Assembly (NCBI GenBank): GCA_023653785.1 | Contig: JAMKCH010079093.1 | Span: 203,501-267,500 of the forward strand | Source of the DNA: Ophioderma brevispina | Taxonomy: Eukaryota > Echinodermata > Ophiuroidea > Amphilepidida > Ophiodermatidae | Direction: 5' to 3' | Length of the DNA stretch: 64,000 nucleotides | Shown: one piece after another, positions 1 to 10,874 of the stretch | Numbering within the stretch: position 1 is the first letter of the stretch | Layout: the number at the start of each line of letters is the position of its first letter | Program-made: the position numbers and the translations under genes | Notes under the pieces: generated by a model | The model's database searches: none | The model's input: the letters and a program-made list of their open reading frames with translations, nothing else | What the model was told of the DNA's origin: nothing

Positions 1-790
1 ACTGGTCCTGAAACTTTTGATGGCGTATGTACAACGTTTCCTCACATCAGTCAGTCTATAGCCAAACGTGCTGCCTGTGTTGGGAATGAGGCTTTATTCT
101 ACCATCATCCCTAGCCAAGACTGTTTTAAGTTTATGATACTACTGACTGTGTGATCTTTGAAATTTGTTTGTCATATCCTCTCTCCACTTCTCGCTCCCA
201 TTATCCTGCCAAGAGCAGTTATTTTCAAAGGCGGTAAAGTCTCTTGTCCATATCTCGTTTTCTTAGTGTCAATGTATCTGGCTATATGCACTGGGATGTG
301 CGTGATAGAGTTTTCATTGTTTGTCATTTGATATCTTGGCTTTCCAGATTTATCATCGTTATATATTGCGACTGCTTCCCCTAACATCAACTTGACATAT
401 CCTTTTTGATGGTGTCCCCAAGCTAGAAATTGTTTCACTGCTCAACTCTTGACCATCTGATGCTACTGTCATGCTTATCTTTGGAGATTGCTTGGATTTG
501 TGCTTTACTTACATTAATTTTATCACTCATAGTTGACTACAATTGTTGGTGGAGGTCCCAGATTCAACGATGAGTGGGCAATGTCGTCTGCAAATCGAAA
601 GTTGTTTATTATTCCACCTGATATGTTGACTCCATTTTCTAGATCATTTGTTGTCCTTAAACTGACCAATTCCAATCAGGTTTTAAACATCAAGGTGAAA
701 AGACACAACCTTAGGCGTACCCCCACTATTGCTTTGAACCAGTGGCAAGCTCTCCATTTACGTATTCTCTATAATCCTTCTTGCCTAATT
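1..790 (-). mobile_element. Decayed non-LTR retrotransposon, RT and post-RT region
   Basis: Read on the minus strand, this is a broken LINE reverse transcriptase. Around 582-596 the translation reads NNFRFADDIAH, with the catalytic FADD box intact. Upstream of it (about 690-730) lies a damaged version of the VGVRQGC motif that is intact in the sister copy at 3549-3585. Downstream of the FADD box, past stops and frameshifts, the reading continues with a stretch like the post-RT LINE region (VSKAQIQAISKDKHD, then LGDTIKKD), which resembles the usual 'YLGxxI' segment. The longest open piece is 172-438 (88 codons). The element runs off the left edge of the window. The clade is not certain; CR1/L2- or RTE-like are both possible. 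It is not functional. Confidence 0.7.
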
Positions 791-1764
791 GAGTAAAAAA
801 GCTATATAATAATCGATAAAATCAATTAAGCCGACATGTCAATGGCCACTTTGTTGCGCTCATGCGCGCACGCGTATGTATATAGTAGAGTGAGGCTTTG
901 ATCGCGGTGTCGAGAGTGCGGTTGGTGTGTTTCATGCATGTGTCTTACTTAAGGAATAATATATATATATATCAATAAAAAAATAAAACCGATTTAATGC
1001 ACAGCAATGGTTCAGATACTCATATAATGATCACAACAATTTCTGTAAAATGGGATTTGTCACATCCTGAAGAAGTGTTACAAAGTCTCCCCTAAACATT
1101 TAACCAACAGCGAAAATTACTTGAACTAAAACTATCTTTAGTTTATTATTAGATACTTAGATTTGGGCTTAATTGTTCCAATGAGTGCAAAATATATACA
1201 AGCTTTACTAACCACACAAATACAAATGTTGACGAATCCCGAGGGCGCGTGTTTTCTCAAAATATGCCTGTGTCGTTTTAAACTTTGCCCTGGTTTTCTG
1301 GGCGGTTTAATATGTTTATACACCTCTTGCTGGCACGATAATCTTCTTTACTTTGCCGAGTCTTTTAACTAGTACACATCATGAATGCTTGCTATATCAT
1401 TATAATTATACTGCCAACGATGCTCCGGAATCTTTGTTGCAAAGTAACGTATTTACTAAGTACTGGAATTTACCATACTTTTATACCAAGCATATTTTAT
1501 ATCCAACCTAAATTATTAGCTGATCAAGTTATTACTATATTAACACGATGCATCCTATTTGCAAATTGGTATCCCCTCCATAGTTGATAATGGCATCTTT
1601 TTAGGTATTTTTGGTTGTATAATGTTGCGAAGTCCCCGCTTTTGTACGTTCCTCTTAATTTGTTTGCCGATAATTAATTACGTTCGCGTTTAGGTGTATC
1701 CACACTCATCCACATTTTAATGATTTGATCTTTTGTACCTCCTTATGTGTATTGAGATTTTGAT

Positions 1765-1784
1765 TGATTGATTGATTGAATAAA
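1765..1784. repeat. GATT microsatellite
   Basis: A short run of GATT repeats, seen directly. Confidence 0.8.
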
Positions 1785-2429
1785 TTAGCACATCGGCAAG
1801 TGAAAAGATGCCGCTTACTTTCGACACTACGAGACTCCTATACAAGGGTGGAACAAAGATCTGAAAGGATCTGGAATCATTCTAAACTTTGTCACAAAAG
1901 GAAATAATACACACAGAAAAGATGTATTTTAAAGCAGGAACCATTTTGAGTACATATTACAACCCACGAGTTTTTGTGCGTGATAATGGATAATCAGCGA
2001 TAATGCGAGAGAGAATAAAAATGTGTGGAAATTTATTATCTTTGCTTATAAATTTTGGATACGTGTGTAAAATTCCATTGAACTGCTTTAATGGAAGCAA
2101 ATAGTGAGAAAAATGAAGTATTTAAGGAAAGTTTTCACATACCGTCTTCCTCAAATAAATAAGATCAATAATGTTGTGTTTGAGGTCAAATTGTACAGGT
2201 CACGGTACACAATATCACGCTTAAAAATGATTTTTGACCCGAAGTCGGATTTTTTATACTCACGTATAGAAATTCCAGAATCAGATAAAATGTACTGCCT
2301 TGTCTTTAGTACAAAGAATTCAAGCTAAGAACTTGCAGGTTATGTTAGCACGTCCACTCCAGTAACAAAAATACCAAAATATGAATTTTGATGATTTTGT
2401 CTATGTTTCCCTTTAAAAGGAACTGAAAA

Positions 2430-3180
2430 ACAATGAGAGAAGCAAAAGCAGGACTCAACATGAGCATCATGAAAACAAAAGTAATGCTGAGTAACAGCTG
2501 AAAGATCTCACAATCACAGATGGCGGAAAGGTACTAGAGAAGGTAGACAGTTACATATACCTGGGCAAAAAGATATCTCTAGAAAATGAATCAGCAGCAT
2601 AAGTAATAAACAGAAGAATTAAGCTGGTTAAATTATGTGAATTTGATATCATATTTCGAGAGGAGGATCTTCCTCAAGAAGCATTGGCAAGCAAGGGATC
2701 TCCAATCAGTGTTTTACTCCGGTGCTATCTTATGGGGCGCAAATTTCGACAGCAACAAACAGATTGGAGAAGAAGGTAGGAGTTACAGAAAGAACTATGG
2801 AAGGATTATGGCGGGTGTTACGAAGTGTTACACATAAAATAATAGACTGGACCCAAAGATCACATGTCAGACGATGAGGAAGGTAGTGTACAAGATGGAT
2901 GAATGACATCAAAGAATATGACGGTGTAGAAGTAACCATTGTCCGGCGTACTCATAGTCCGGGAACAATGGCGAACAAAAGGGCAATCGATTCAGTTGAC
3001 TCTTTACGCAACATTAGTTTCATGCTTTATTCCGTTATCGTCTATGGAGCCCCGGACTATGGCTCCCACCGGACTATATCTGCTTTCACAACGGCATTAC
3101 GTGGAGGAGAGTTGCACAGGATATAACCAAATGGGGGATTGATGGAAGGTGGAGCGAAATAGCTAGACATGCTCCGAGCA
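2430..3180 (+). mobile_element. LINE ORF2 3'-terminal fragment, copy 1
   Basis: Plus-strand translation in shifting frames gives landmarks of the LINE ORF2 C-terminus. ITDGGKVLEKVDSYIYLGKK lies near 2510-2572, then a 'VLxYGA'-type stretch near 2715-2745, then RLEKKVGVTERTMEGLWRVL near 2763-2820. The end reads NDIKEYDG and, after an interrupting MITE, ITWRRVAQDITKWGIDGRWSE. The interruption is the element at 2925-3090; removing one target copy restores the reading through this stop-rich fragment. Frames are broken in several places, so this is a dead remnant. A related fragment lies at 8490-9100. The nearest RT fragments are on the opposite strand, so this is not simply the tail of the same insertion. 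Confidence 0.65.
2925..3090 (+). mobile_element. Short MITE with nested inverted repeats, copy 1 (166 bp)
   Basis: The element begins TGTAGAAGTAA and ends TATCTGCTTTCACA, with outer termini TGT...ACA. It is flanked by ACGG at 2921-2924 and 3091-3094. Just inside is a second, longer inverted repeat: GTCCGGCG...CATAGTCCGGG on the left pairs with CCCCGGACTATGG...CCGGAC on the right. The insertion lies inside the LINE fragment 2430-3180 and interrupts its GITW motif, which defines the borders. A second copy in opposite orientation is at 44774-44929. There is no coding capacity. The superfamily is not recognised; a 4-bp target duplication is inferred from these two sites only. Confidence 0.75.
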
Positions 3181-3374
3181 TTATAGTTCTTTAATTGTAT
3201 TTCAATCGGCTTCAGTATTCATAAATTATTATCGGCAACATTTATGTCATCGTGTTCCTAGGCCACTTTGTGAAAGTCTGGAAATTTCGTTTTTCCAAAG
3301 CAAACTTAAAAACCCGTAAGATTCTATACCTCGCCTTTATTGTCCTTTTTATTATTAAATAGTTGCAGATGCAT

Positions 3375-3640
3375 TTGCTGACTTGGTCTACAATTGTTTG
3401 GAAGTCCTTCACCGATTCAACGAAGAGTAAAATGTCATCTGCAGATCGAAAATTGTTCGACGTGATATTTTGACTCCAATTTCTAGGTCATTTGTTGTCT
3501 GTAACATGACATGACCAGTTCCAATAAGATTTTAAACAGTCGAGGTGAAATGACACAGCCTTGGCGTACACCTACTATTGTTTTGAACCAGTGGCGAGCT
3601 CTCCATTTACCCTCACGCATATCCTTTATTAATAATTTGA
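3375..3640 (-). mobile_element. LINE reverse transcriptase fragment, copy 2
   Basis: The minus-strand translation of 3585-3549 reads KTIVGVRQGCV, the conserved LINE RT motif before the catalytic box. Near 3433-3455 it reads NNFRSADDILLF, where the usual F of FADD has become S but both aspartates remain. A frameshift separates the two motifs. The region is homologous to 483-770. Only about 90 codons of the RT palm are present; the remainder is lost or cut off by the SINE-like insertion on its 5' side. It is non-functional. Confidence 0.75.
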
Positions 3641-3666
3641 ATATTTTTAACGCGCGATATATCCAC

Positions 3667-3950
3667 GTAAACGTGCTTAAGGCGCTGTGCGGCTGCCATG
3701 AAAGGCGCTCAGCACATCAGAGAAACCATACCGGATCAGATTTATGCCAAGAAGCTCGATTTTAGAATCAGGAGGAAACCGGAATACCAGGAGAAAACCT
3801 GCGGGAACGAGTATGGATCGAGAAACCAAATTCACATAAAGCCGCCGAGAACAAGCCCCTGTCGGGGATCGAACCCGAGACCTCATTGGTGGAAGGCGAG
3901 GGAAGATACGCTACACCAACCCGTTCCCCCTTATTGTAATGTACAAGGCT
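3667..3950 (-). mobile_element. tRNA-derived SINE-like element
   Basis: On the minus strand, 3876-3864 gives GGGTTCGATCCCC, a textbook pol III B box. Upstream of it (about 3930-3880) the sequence reads as a tRNA-like head: GGTTGGTGTAGCG near the A-box position, then CTCGCCTTCCACC like an anticodon arm. The body (3860-3740) carries GGTTTTCTCCTGGTATTCCG, which resembles a tail phrase I recall from SINE-like repeats of several aquatic animals. The element lies in an interval missing from the sister copy at 483-975, supporting insertion. The exact ends and target duplication were not resolved. Confidence 0.55.
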
Positions 3951-4249
3951 TGTTGAAGGCGGATGATTTTATCTGGGGAGCCAAAATATGCCATAATTCT
4001 CCATGATCCTCCTTGCCGTTGCCTGATTAAGTCAAAAGCTATATAATAATAAATAAAATCAATTTTGCTGAAATGGCAATGACGACTTTGTTGTGCTCTC
4101 GTGTGTGTGTGTGTGTGTGTGCGCCCGCGCATGTGTATGCGAGTGAGGCTATCTGATCGTGTGCGAGTGTGTGTTTGTCTGTGTACATGCATGCACGTGT
4201 ATTACCGTTAAGGAATAATTGCTGGACCCATTAAAATTATGACTTTAAT

Positions 4250-7084
4250 GCGATTAATCCATCACTATTATGTTTAAATGTGTTAATTTTCCATCAGCTC
4301 CAAATTGCACAAACACATGATCTCATGAAGTGACAGGAATTTCACATTAGAGTTAATCACTTGATTTGATTCTGGGCAAATACGAATAGCTGTCATGCGT
4401 TTCCCATGCAAATACACGCATCTATCATCGCTATGAAGAAGATCGATGTTATTATATTAAGTGGTCAAAGTCGCGCTAAGTCATATCGTTCGATTTCGAT
4501 TGTGCGACAGTTTGCAACAAAGTAGAAGCTGCCATTTGCGATATTTAGTTTTTAACCATAGATCAGTAAGGCTCAATTCGCGGATTTAAATCTGTGTGCA
4601 TCCAACTTATGCACTAAATTTGAAAATGGTTGTGGATCGTAAAAAGTCTTACAACAAAATGTTGCATTAACGACTTTAAAAATCACAACAGTTCAAGTCT
4701 GGCGACACAAACAAAAGTCTTGTCTACATTAGTAGTTAATCATTCTTGATTAGTTGATTAAAGTAGAAGCTAAAATATCAAGAATGTATGCCCCAAATTA
4801 TATTACTAATCTGTACAAAATCAGATTCGGGTTCGTTAGATTTTTGACTTAAAGGTGGTGGACACGCTCATAGTCTGAGCCACTGATCACATTGATCACA
4901 CCACGAAACCTATGGCATATAATTCAGAACAGGTACTGAGCCAAGGCGTGATCCAGTAACAAGCATGCTGACGGTGCACTACATCGCGAATGACGTAGTG
5001 CGTAATAACTAGACATTTATTTGTGCTGTGAGCAGCCAATTGTCGGAATCTCTAAAAGTCAGATTGTAGGATGGCCCATTGACATATTGAGGGTAGCTTG
5101 GATATTCGGCCCTTGTCTTAAACTTAAAATAAGTACATGTATCAACATATGAACTCGATTGGAAGCAAAAGTAAAACCAAGGTGATCGTAATTTTCATTG
5201 CCCTGCAATCAAAGTGTTCCCGTTTAATAACTACAATAATTTGTTAAAAATAACATCGTTATACAATGAGTCGCAGATTGATGTCTGATTACAGGCGATA
5301 ATACAAAGAATGAATGTCGACAATCTTTTACAGTTACACACAGGACTGTGGCCAGTTTTATTCCCCTGGTTGCTATCGCATACTTTCATTCCAGGGACAG
5401 TAGTACCATTTGTCTGATATTGCTTATGTTTGGATTGACAGTGTAATTGAAAGGAGCTCCCGTCCACAATATTATCAGCTTGCCTTGGCACAGCCGCAGC
5501 TTAAGTGTGCGAGAGATAGTGTGTACTATGGACTTTGAAGTTGACATAAGGCTATCATCGATCCCTCGTGTGACAAAGGATCGGGGGGACTTCATTATGA
5601 GCCACGTGTTTGGAATCATATCTATTACGATTAGATTCGCCCTCTGAGACCTATTGAAAAGATATTCAATAGTGAATGCCCAGTCAGTCGTAGTCTTCGA
5701 CTTTTCAATGTAGCATGACATATCGGATATTCAAAATGCCCATGCACCGTAAGGTACTCACCTATGTGTGTTGAGAAGACTTTCCATAATATGCCACACT
5801 CGAACAGCGGGAATATAATTGGGGGCCGACAGTGATTTTCCGTTTTAAACCAGCTCGCTCGCGAACAAAACACAAAACCCAAACCGACATACCAATAACA
5901 ACCAAACATACATATAAGCCGTGAATTAAAATTTTTAAAAACATCACACTCGTCTTTGTTTTGTAAAAATTAATTTAGTTAACATTTACTGGTTCTTTCT
6001 CTTTCTGTGTGTTATCAAAGGAGCGTCTTCGGTCATGCGACATTGATGTACCATTACGAACTGAGGCGCACACAATACTCAATAAACATGGAAACCAATA
6101 CGGGCTATATCATACCAAACAGAAACACAAACACAAAGTTATTTGTTTGTCCTTTTATGTAATAAATTAATGTGTAGGGAAATACATATATACTTCAACG
6201 CCCTTAAACTCGGAATAATATTTTTAAAAACAAAAATGGCGCGATTCTGGTGAGAAATATCAAAAAAAAGCTTTGTTTTTGTTTTTGCTTCTAACTGCAG
6301 GTCAAATGCATTAACAATTTTTCACCAAATTGGGAGTGATTTATTATAAAGTTCCGTTTCCCATTAGGGCGTGTATTTGGCTTAATCATTTCAGTTAGAC
6401 TAATTAAAGTTTGCAAACCATTGCAAAATATAAAAATTTTTCAAATCTTGAGGGCTCACGATTTTCCAAATGTGCATCTTTCAAAAACAAACCAACGGTA
6501 ACAAAATCTCCACATCGAAAACACGATTAAGTTCGGTGCGTATTTGTTTAAAAACTACTGATTAACCTGTTTTTACGTTAGTCTATGTGGGGCAGAATTA
6601 AATTTAAGACAATTTGCCAGCTGACATTGTCTTGAAATTCTGAAAAAAATCTTGATTTTATGTTAGTAAAAGAATTTCAATTCTATGGTATGCACACAAT
6701 ACAAATTTTCCATGGTTCCTTCGAACGAACCAAATCGGGAGTCTATATTTTTCAACCGCATTTTTAACCAATAGAACTGGATCATTATGTCATTTTTAAA
6801 ACGATGTCAGTTTATTCCATTTCAAGTTCCTCAAACCTAAAAGGTTCAACAAGAGTATTTGACATTTTCAAGCAGTGCCAATGGTCCAACAGAGCAAGAG
6901 GATACGTATGCTTAAAAACGCTTGCACACAGATCGATTTAATTAATTTCCACAGTTAGAATACGAATCATTTGAGCATGTTGAGCGCGTGTATATAAATT
7001 ACAGGTATTTATTTTTTAGATCTATACTACAATCTTAGATTTGTGTATTTGTTCTAAATAAATAAATAAAAACAAACAAATTTT
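4250..7084. other. Intervening non-coding stretch splitting block copy 2
   Basis: There is no counterpart in copy 1 of the block. About 5510-5690 is a diverged relative of the start of the 9.3-kb unit (compare 20530-20680): both contain 'agttgacataag' and 'ctgagacctattgaaaagat'. This suggests the stretch is an old, eroded unit fragment. The remainder is AT-rich with no recognisable gene, RNA or element. Confidence 0.5.
5386..5721 (-). other. 111-codon ORF homologous to eroded ORF pieces in the 9.3-kb units
   Basis: The minus-strand ORF includes the phrase IEYLFNRSQRANLIV. Unit D encodes IEYLFNRSQRANIII on the plus strand near 37522-37566, within its inverted segment. The two copies are only moderately similar as DNA yet keep this peptide, which could mean former coding constraint or simply short nucleotide conservation. 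Overlapping it in another frame, 5231-5491 has an 86-codon ORF with several cysteines (LHCQ, KVCD, PVCNCK). I recognise no domain in either and see no convincing splice sites or start context. Low confidence that it was ever a gene. Confidence 0.2.
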
Positions 7085-8489
7085 TAATGTACGGGCAAGG
7101 TTTAGATATTCATATAATGAGCACAACCGTTTCTTTAGACATGGGCTTGAAGAAGTGCTAAAGCTTGAAGCATACTATAAGTCGCTCAAACGTTTCAATA
7201 TCGATGTTGTACGTTGGTCCAAGACACCCCACTCCAAGGGTCCATTTTGAATAGGTCCTTATAAGAAAGTCTCTCTATTTAGCTACAAAAAAGAGAGACT
7301 ATAGTATGTCCGCCGTGACTTTCTTCTCATCCAATAAAGATATGCAGGCATGATGATATATTATGAGTAACTATAAGTATGGGCGCCGGGATCTTTGCAA
7401 AGTACGTATTTACTAATGGAATGGAATTTGACCAATACTTTATAACCTAAATTATTAGCTGATCAAGTTATTAACGATATTAACATGACGCATTAGCTAT
7501 TTGCAAATATTATCCCCTCCATCTTGAATATGGCATCTTTATGTATTTTTGTTGTATAAAGGTGTTGAATTTCCCCGCTTTTGTAAGTTCCTCTTGTTGG
7601 CATAACGTTGCCCAATAACTGTGGTCATTTGGTACCTCATCTCCACTTTTAAACGATTTGATCTTTTGTACCCATCGCTCCTTATTGTGTTGAGATGAAA
7701 CTGATTGATTGTTCACATTAAGGTGCTTGTTCTCCGATTTTTGTATATCGTGTTCTCTACTTAAATATGAGAGCCTGACACCTGTACACAAAGACGCATC
7801 AAGTACGCGGTGGAAATAAACTTGCGGTTTTGTTGTTAGAAGCAATAATGGCAATAGTGCAACGCCCTATCACTATTGTGCTAATATATTGGTTCAAACC
7901 ATTAAAACGCTAGTTTTTATCTTTACTTGAGAAAGAATGGATGTGAAAGCTAAAATTTCAGGACGATGATGAAAAATCGGCCTTTCACCTGACAAAATCC
8001 AAATTGATCTACTGTCCGGGTAAATCAGTGGGACCCCAAGACGATCGGAACAAGCACCTTTACCCAATCGTGTACAGTAAATAATGCCGCTACTTTCGAG
8101 AGATTGTGAGAGAATAAACATGTGAGAAAATGATTATTTTAGCTTATCAATTTTTGGATACATGTTCATTTCCATTAACTACTTTTACTTACTAAAATGT
8201 ATTTGAGAAAGTTTTTAATATGGCCCGTCTCCCGCAAAGGCGTATAACAGAAAAATAAGGTTTGTGTTTGAGGTCAACTGTACGGACGGTCATTGTAACA
8301 CAATACACACCCTAAATTGGCGTTTTGATCTGAAGTCGGAATTTTTAATCCGAAGTATAGAATTCAAGAATCTATGTAACATTCCTCTGGCCTTGTCTTT
8401 AATACCAAAAATTCAACCAGATACTTGCCAGATTATATTAAGCACAACCCGCCAGTACAAAAATATCAAAATTTGAATTTTTGATGTAT

Positions 8490-9100
8490 TGTGGTTTTAT
8501 TCCGGTGCTATCCTATGGGGTGCAAACTTCGACAAAGCAACAAACCGATTGGAGAAGAAGGTAGGAGTTACAGAATGAGCTATGGGAGTATTAGGGTGGG
8601 TGTTACGAGAATCACAGCGTCTCCAAATGACAATACTCCGGAAAAATAATTACATATCAATAGGAAATAAAGATGGGCTGCATGGAGATGTGCGGCACAC
8701 CTTGGGAAGACGGCAATATGGCAGGGGACACTACAATAATAGACGGACCAAAGATCAATGTCAGACGATGAAGGAAGGATACACTAAGAGCGTTGGCATC
8801 CTCATCTACCAAGACACGGTTCACTTAACAGTTGAGTTGTACCCACTGTTATGATTGACCTTGTGTGTTCTGGTATCATATTCATACCCAAAAACCAGGG
8901 GGTATATTTTCTAAATCCATTGTTGAATGAAGTTCTGACTGTGGTCCCTGAAGAAGGAGACTTTATTGGCTCATAGTGAGTGTACAAGATGGTGAATGAC
9001 ATCAAATAATATGACGGAATACATTGAGAATGCACAGGATAGAACCAAATAGGATGATTAATGGAAGGGGAGCGAAATAAGCTAGACATGCCCGGCATTA
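8490..9100 (+). mobile_element. LINE ORF2 3'-terminal fragment, copy 2
   Basis: Homologous to 2715-3180. The plus strand reads TNRLEKKVGVTE after a damaged 'VLSYG' stretch, then a piece absent from copy 1 (about 8610-8720, NKDGLHGDVRHTLGRRQYG) that looks like the LINE 'rWaGHvaR' region. It ends with a damaged MVNDIK.YDGIH. About 8786-8980 is extra relative to copy 1 and unassigned. It lacks the MITE that interrupts copy 1, so it shows the uninterrupted order at that site. It is dead, with many stops and frameshifts. Confidence 0.6.
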
Positions 9101-9627
9101 TAGTCTCCTTTATTGTATTTCAATCGGCTTCAGTATTCATAAATTATTATCGGCAATATTTAATTTCATCGTTTTCCTAGCACGTTGTTAAAGTCTGGAA
9201 TTTTTCGTTTTTCCAAAGTCAAAATTAAAACCTGTCAGATTCATACCTCACCGTTATTGTCCTATTTATTAGTAAATTGCTTTTTCAATTTAAAACAAAT
9301 TTTTGAAACCTTTGACTATGTTCAAGCAGAGTCAACAAGCATGTGATGTACTATCGCTAACCCATAGATGTTTCATTTTGTATATAATCCATCGACAAAC
9401 AATTTGAATCAATTTTGGCCAGGTACAATAGATAGCAATCAAGCAATTCATTAAAGTTTACTAGACGATACACTAACCTGGTTTGTTATTCACGAGTTCT
9501 TGAGTATTTCCTATGAGAGACTCTGGATTGAATTTGAAAAGCAGTGTGCACTGTAATTATGTTACTACGGCATAGATAGTTTGTAAGTTTTATACATAAT
9601 CAACAATATTCAATCAAGAATATCAAT

Positions 9628-10874
9628 GGGGGTGTGTTTATTGGCAACAAAAGTGCAAGTAGTGGAAGGTTTGTAGGGGCCCAGCCCAAAATATGGAGAC
9701 ACCCCTGACAAAACAACCTAAACCTTTAAAAAATAAAATTCAATCCATAACCCCCTGTACATACCCCCTCAAGATTTCCCACTAAAATAGTTAAACACCT
9801 GCCGGTGAGTCTCTGAAGACGTATTGTTAATTATAGCCCTTGTGCTTTCAACTTGAGTATGTTTGTCATTAAGCACAGTGAGTATCGTGAGCTCCTGTGT
9901 TAAACCACTCAGGCGTCACAATTTGCAGCAGCTGTTTTTGTCCCAATATTGCCTGATTTAAAGCTCCAAATTATTGACAAAAAATCCACCAGTTAACATC
10001 TTTTTGCTGCATTGTAATTGTTATTACTTTGCTTTACTATAAAAAGCAGTGTACATGACAGCTGTAATTCTGTCCATTATCTCATTATTCAGAGATTTGT
10101 GATATAAATGATTGTGTGCACCTAGTGTATTGGCATTGTATTTCTAAGAAGCTTAAGTAGTAATCTGATCAATCTGATCCTCTATTCAGTTAAACAAGGT
10201 CACGGCAACGTAGTGCCACTAGCAGGATTTATTGAGTGTTGATTTAATTCTTTAGTTGTAAAAGAGTAACTTATGTTTACCTGAATCATGCTCAGACTCG
10301 CTATTCTTGGTAGCCGATATCAGTTTTGCTGATACACTTGGGGGGTTGTATAGCTATTTTCTAACAAATACATTAAGACAGCAAAGCTAAAATTACTTGC
10401 TATGCATTAGTTCTTATCTTGAATAATGCTCACACTGCATACATGCAGCTCCATTGCTAAATTCCTGAAATAGATGTAATTTGTGATTAGCCTAATTTAA
10501 AAAACAACATTCCACAAAAGCTAAAAGACATGTACCATTGGTGGGAAATAATATACCATGTCACAAATATTGGCTGGATTGAATAAAAATGTTTGAATTT
10601 GGTAAAACTAAACAGTAATTCTGAAATCAGAATAAAAATCCTGAAATCTTGGTGATAGCATGTGTGATACTTGAGGATACTTGGCAATTCAATGTATCAT
10701 TCACATTGCAAGGCTTCCGAATTTGGAAACCTTATTTCAAAACTTTCAGAGGGTATGTACAGGGGGTTAGAATCGTCTGATTTCAGTAAAATTGATTTTT
10801 TCTAGTTTAATTAGGATGTCTCCATATTTTTTGAGCTGGGGGTTTCAAATTTTTTGAATTATCACACCCCCCTA
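9628..10874. mobile_element. 1.25-kb non-autonomous DNA transposon with long imperfect TIRs
   Basis: The insertion is defined by the empty site in units B and C. ATATCAAT occurs once at 20084-20091 and 29495-29502, but flanks this element as an 8-bp duplication at 9620-9627 and 10875-10882. Ends are GGGGGTGTG and CACACCCCCC. Inverted homology continues inward for about 150 bases: 'atatggagacacccct' and 'ccccctgtacataccccctc' on the left match, reversed, 'agagggtatgtacaggggg' and 'aggatgtctccatat' on the right. There is no transposase ORF; the small minus-strand ORF at 10487-10687 has no recognisable motif. An 8-bp target duplication suits hAT-type transposases, but assignment by TIR sequence is uncertain. 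Confidence 0.85.

Larger units (their letters stand above)
483..3370. repeat. Left LINE-rich block, copy 1
   Basis: This block recurs downstream. 483-975 aligns with 3371-4230 (RT fragment, then a shared GT-rich stretch ending near 'cttaaggaataat' / 'gttaaggaataat'), and about 1000-3360 aligns with 7085-9290. The middle contains no gene: 1381-1587 shares the phrase 'ctgccaacgatgctccgg' with the end of the 9.3-kb unit at 19087, and 3190-3350 matches 29040-29180. The block therefore looks like a diverged copy of the end of that unit into which LINE sequence was inserted. Divergence from copy 2 is substantial, with many indels. Confidence 0.65.
3371..9290. repeat. Left LINE-rich block, copy 2 (interrupted)
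   Basis: This is the second copy of the block at 483-3370. 3371-4230 matches 483-975, and 7085-9290 matches about 1000-3360. Between them 4250-7084 has no counterpart in copy 1. Another interruption (about 3616-3995) separates 'ctccatttac' from 'ctccatgatcctccttgcc', which are nearly adjacent in copy 1; it contains a tRNA-like SINE. 4107-4130 is a GT run absent from copy 1. Confidence 0.6.

Noticed and set aside
1060..1110. CTGAAGAAG phrase (also near 7147) considered as a hammerhead or PLE tail
   Set aside because: The core lacks CTGATGA and the stems do not pair.
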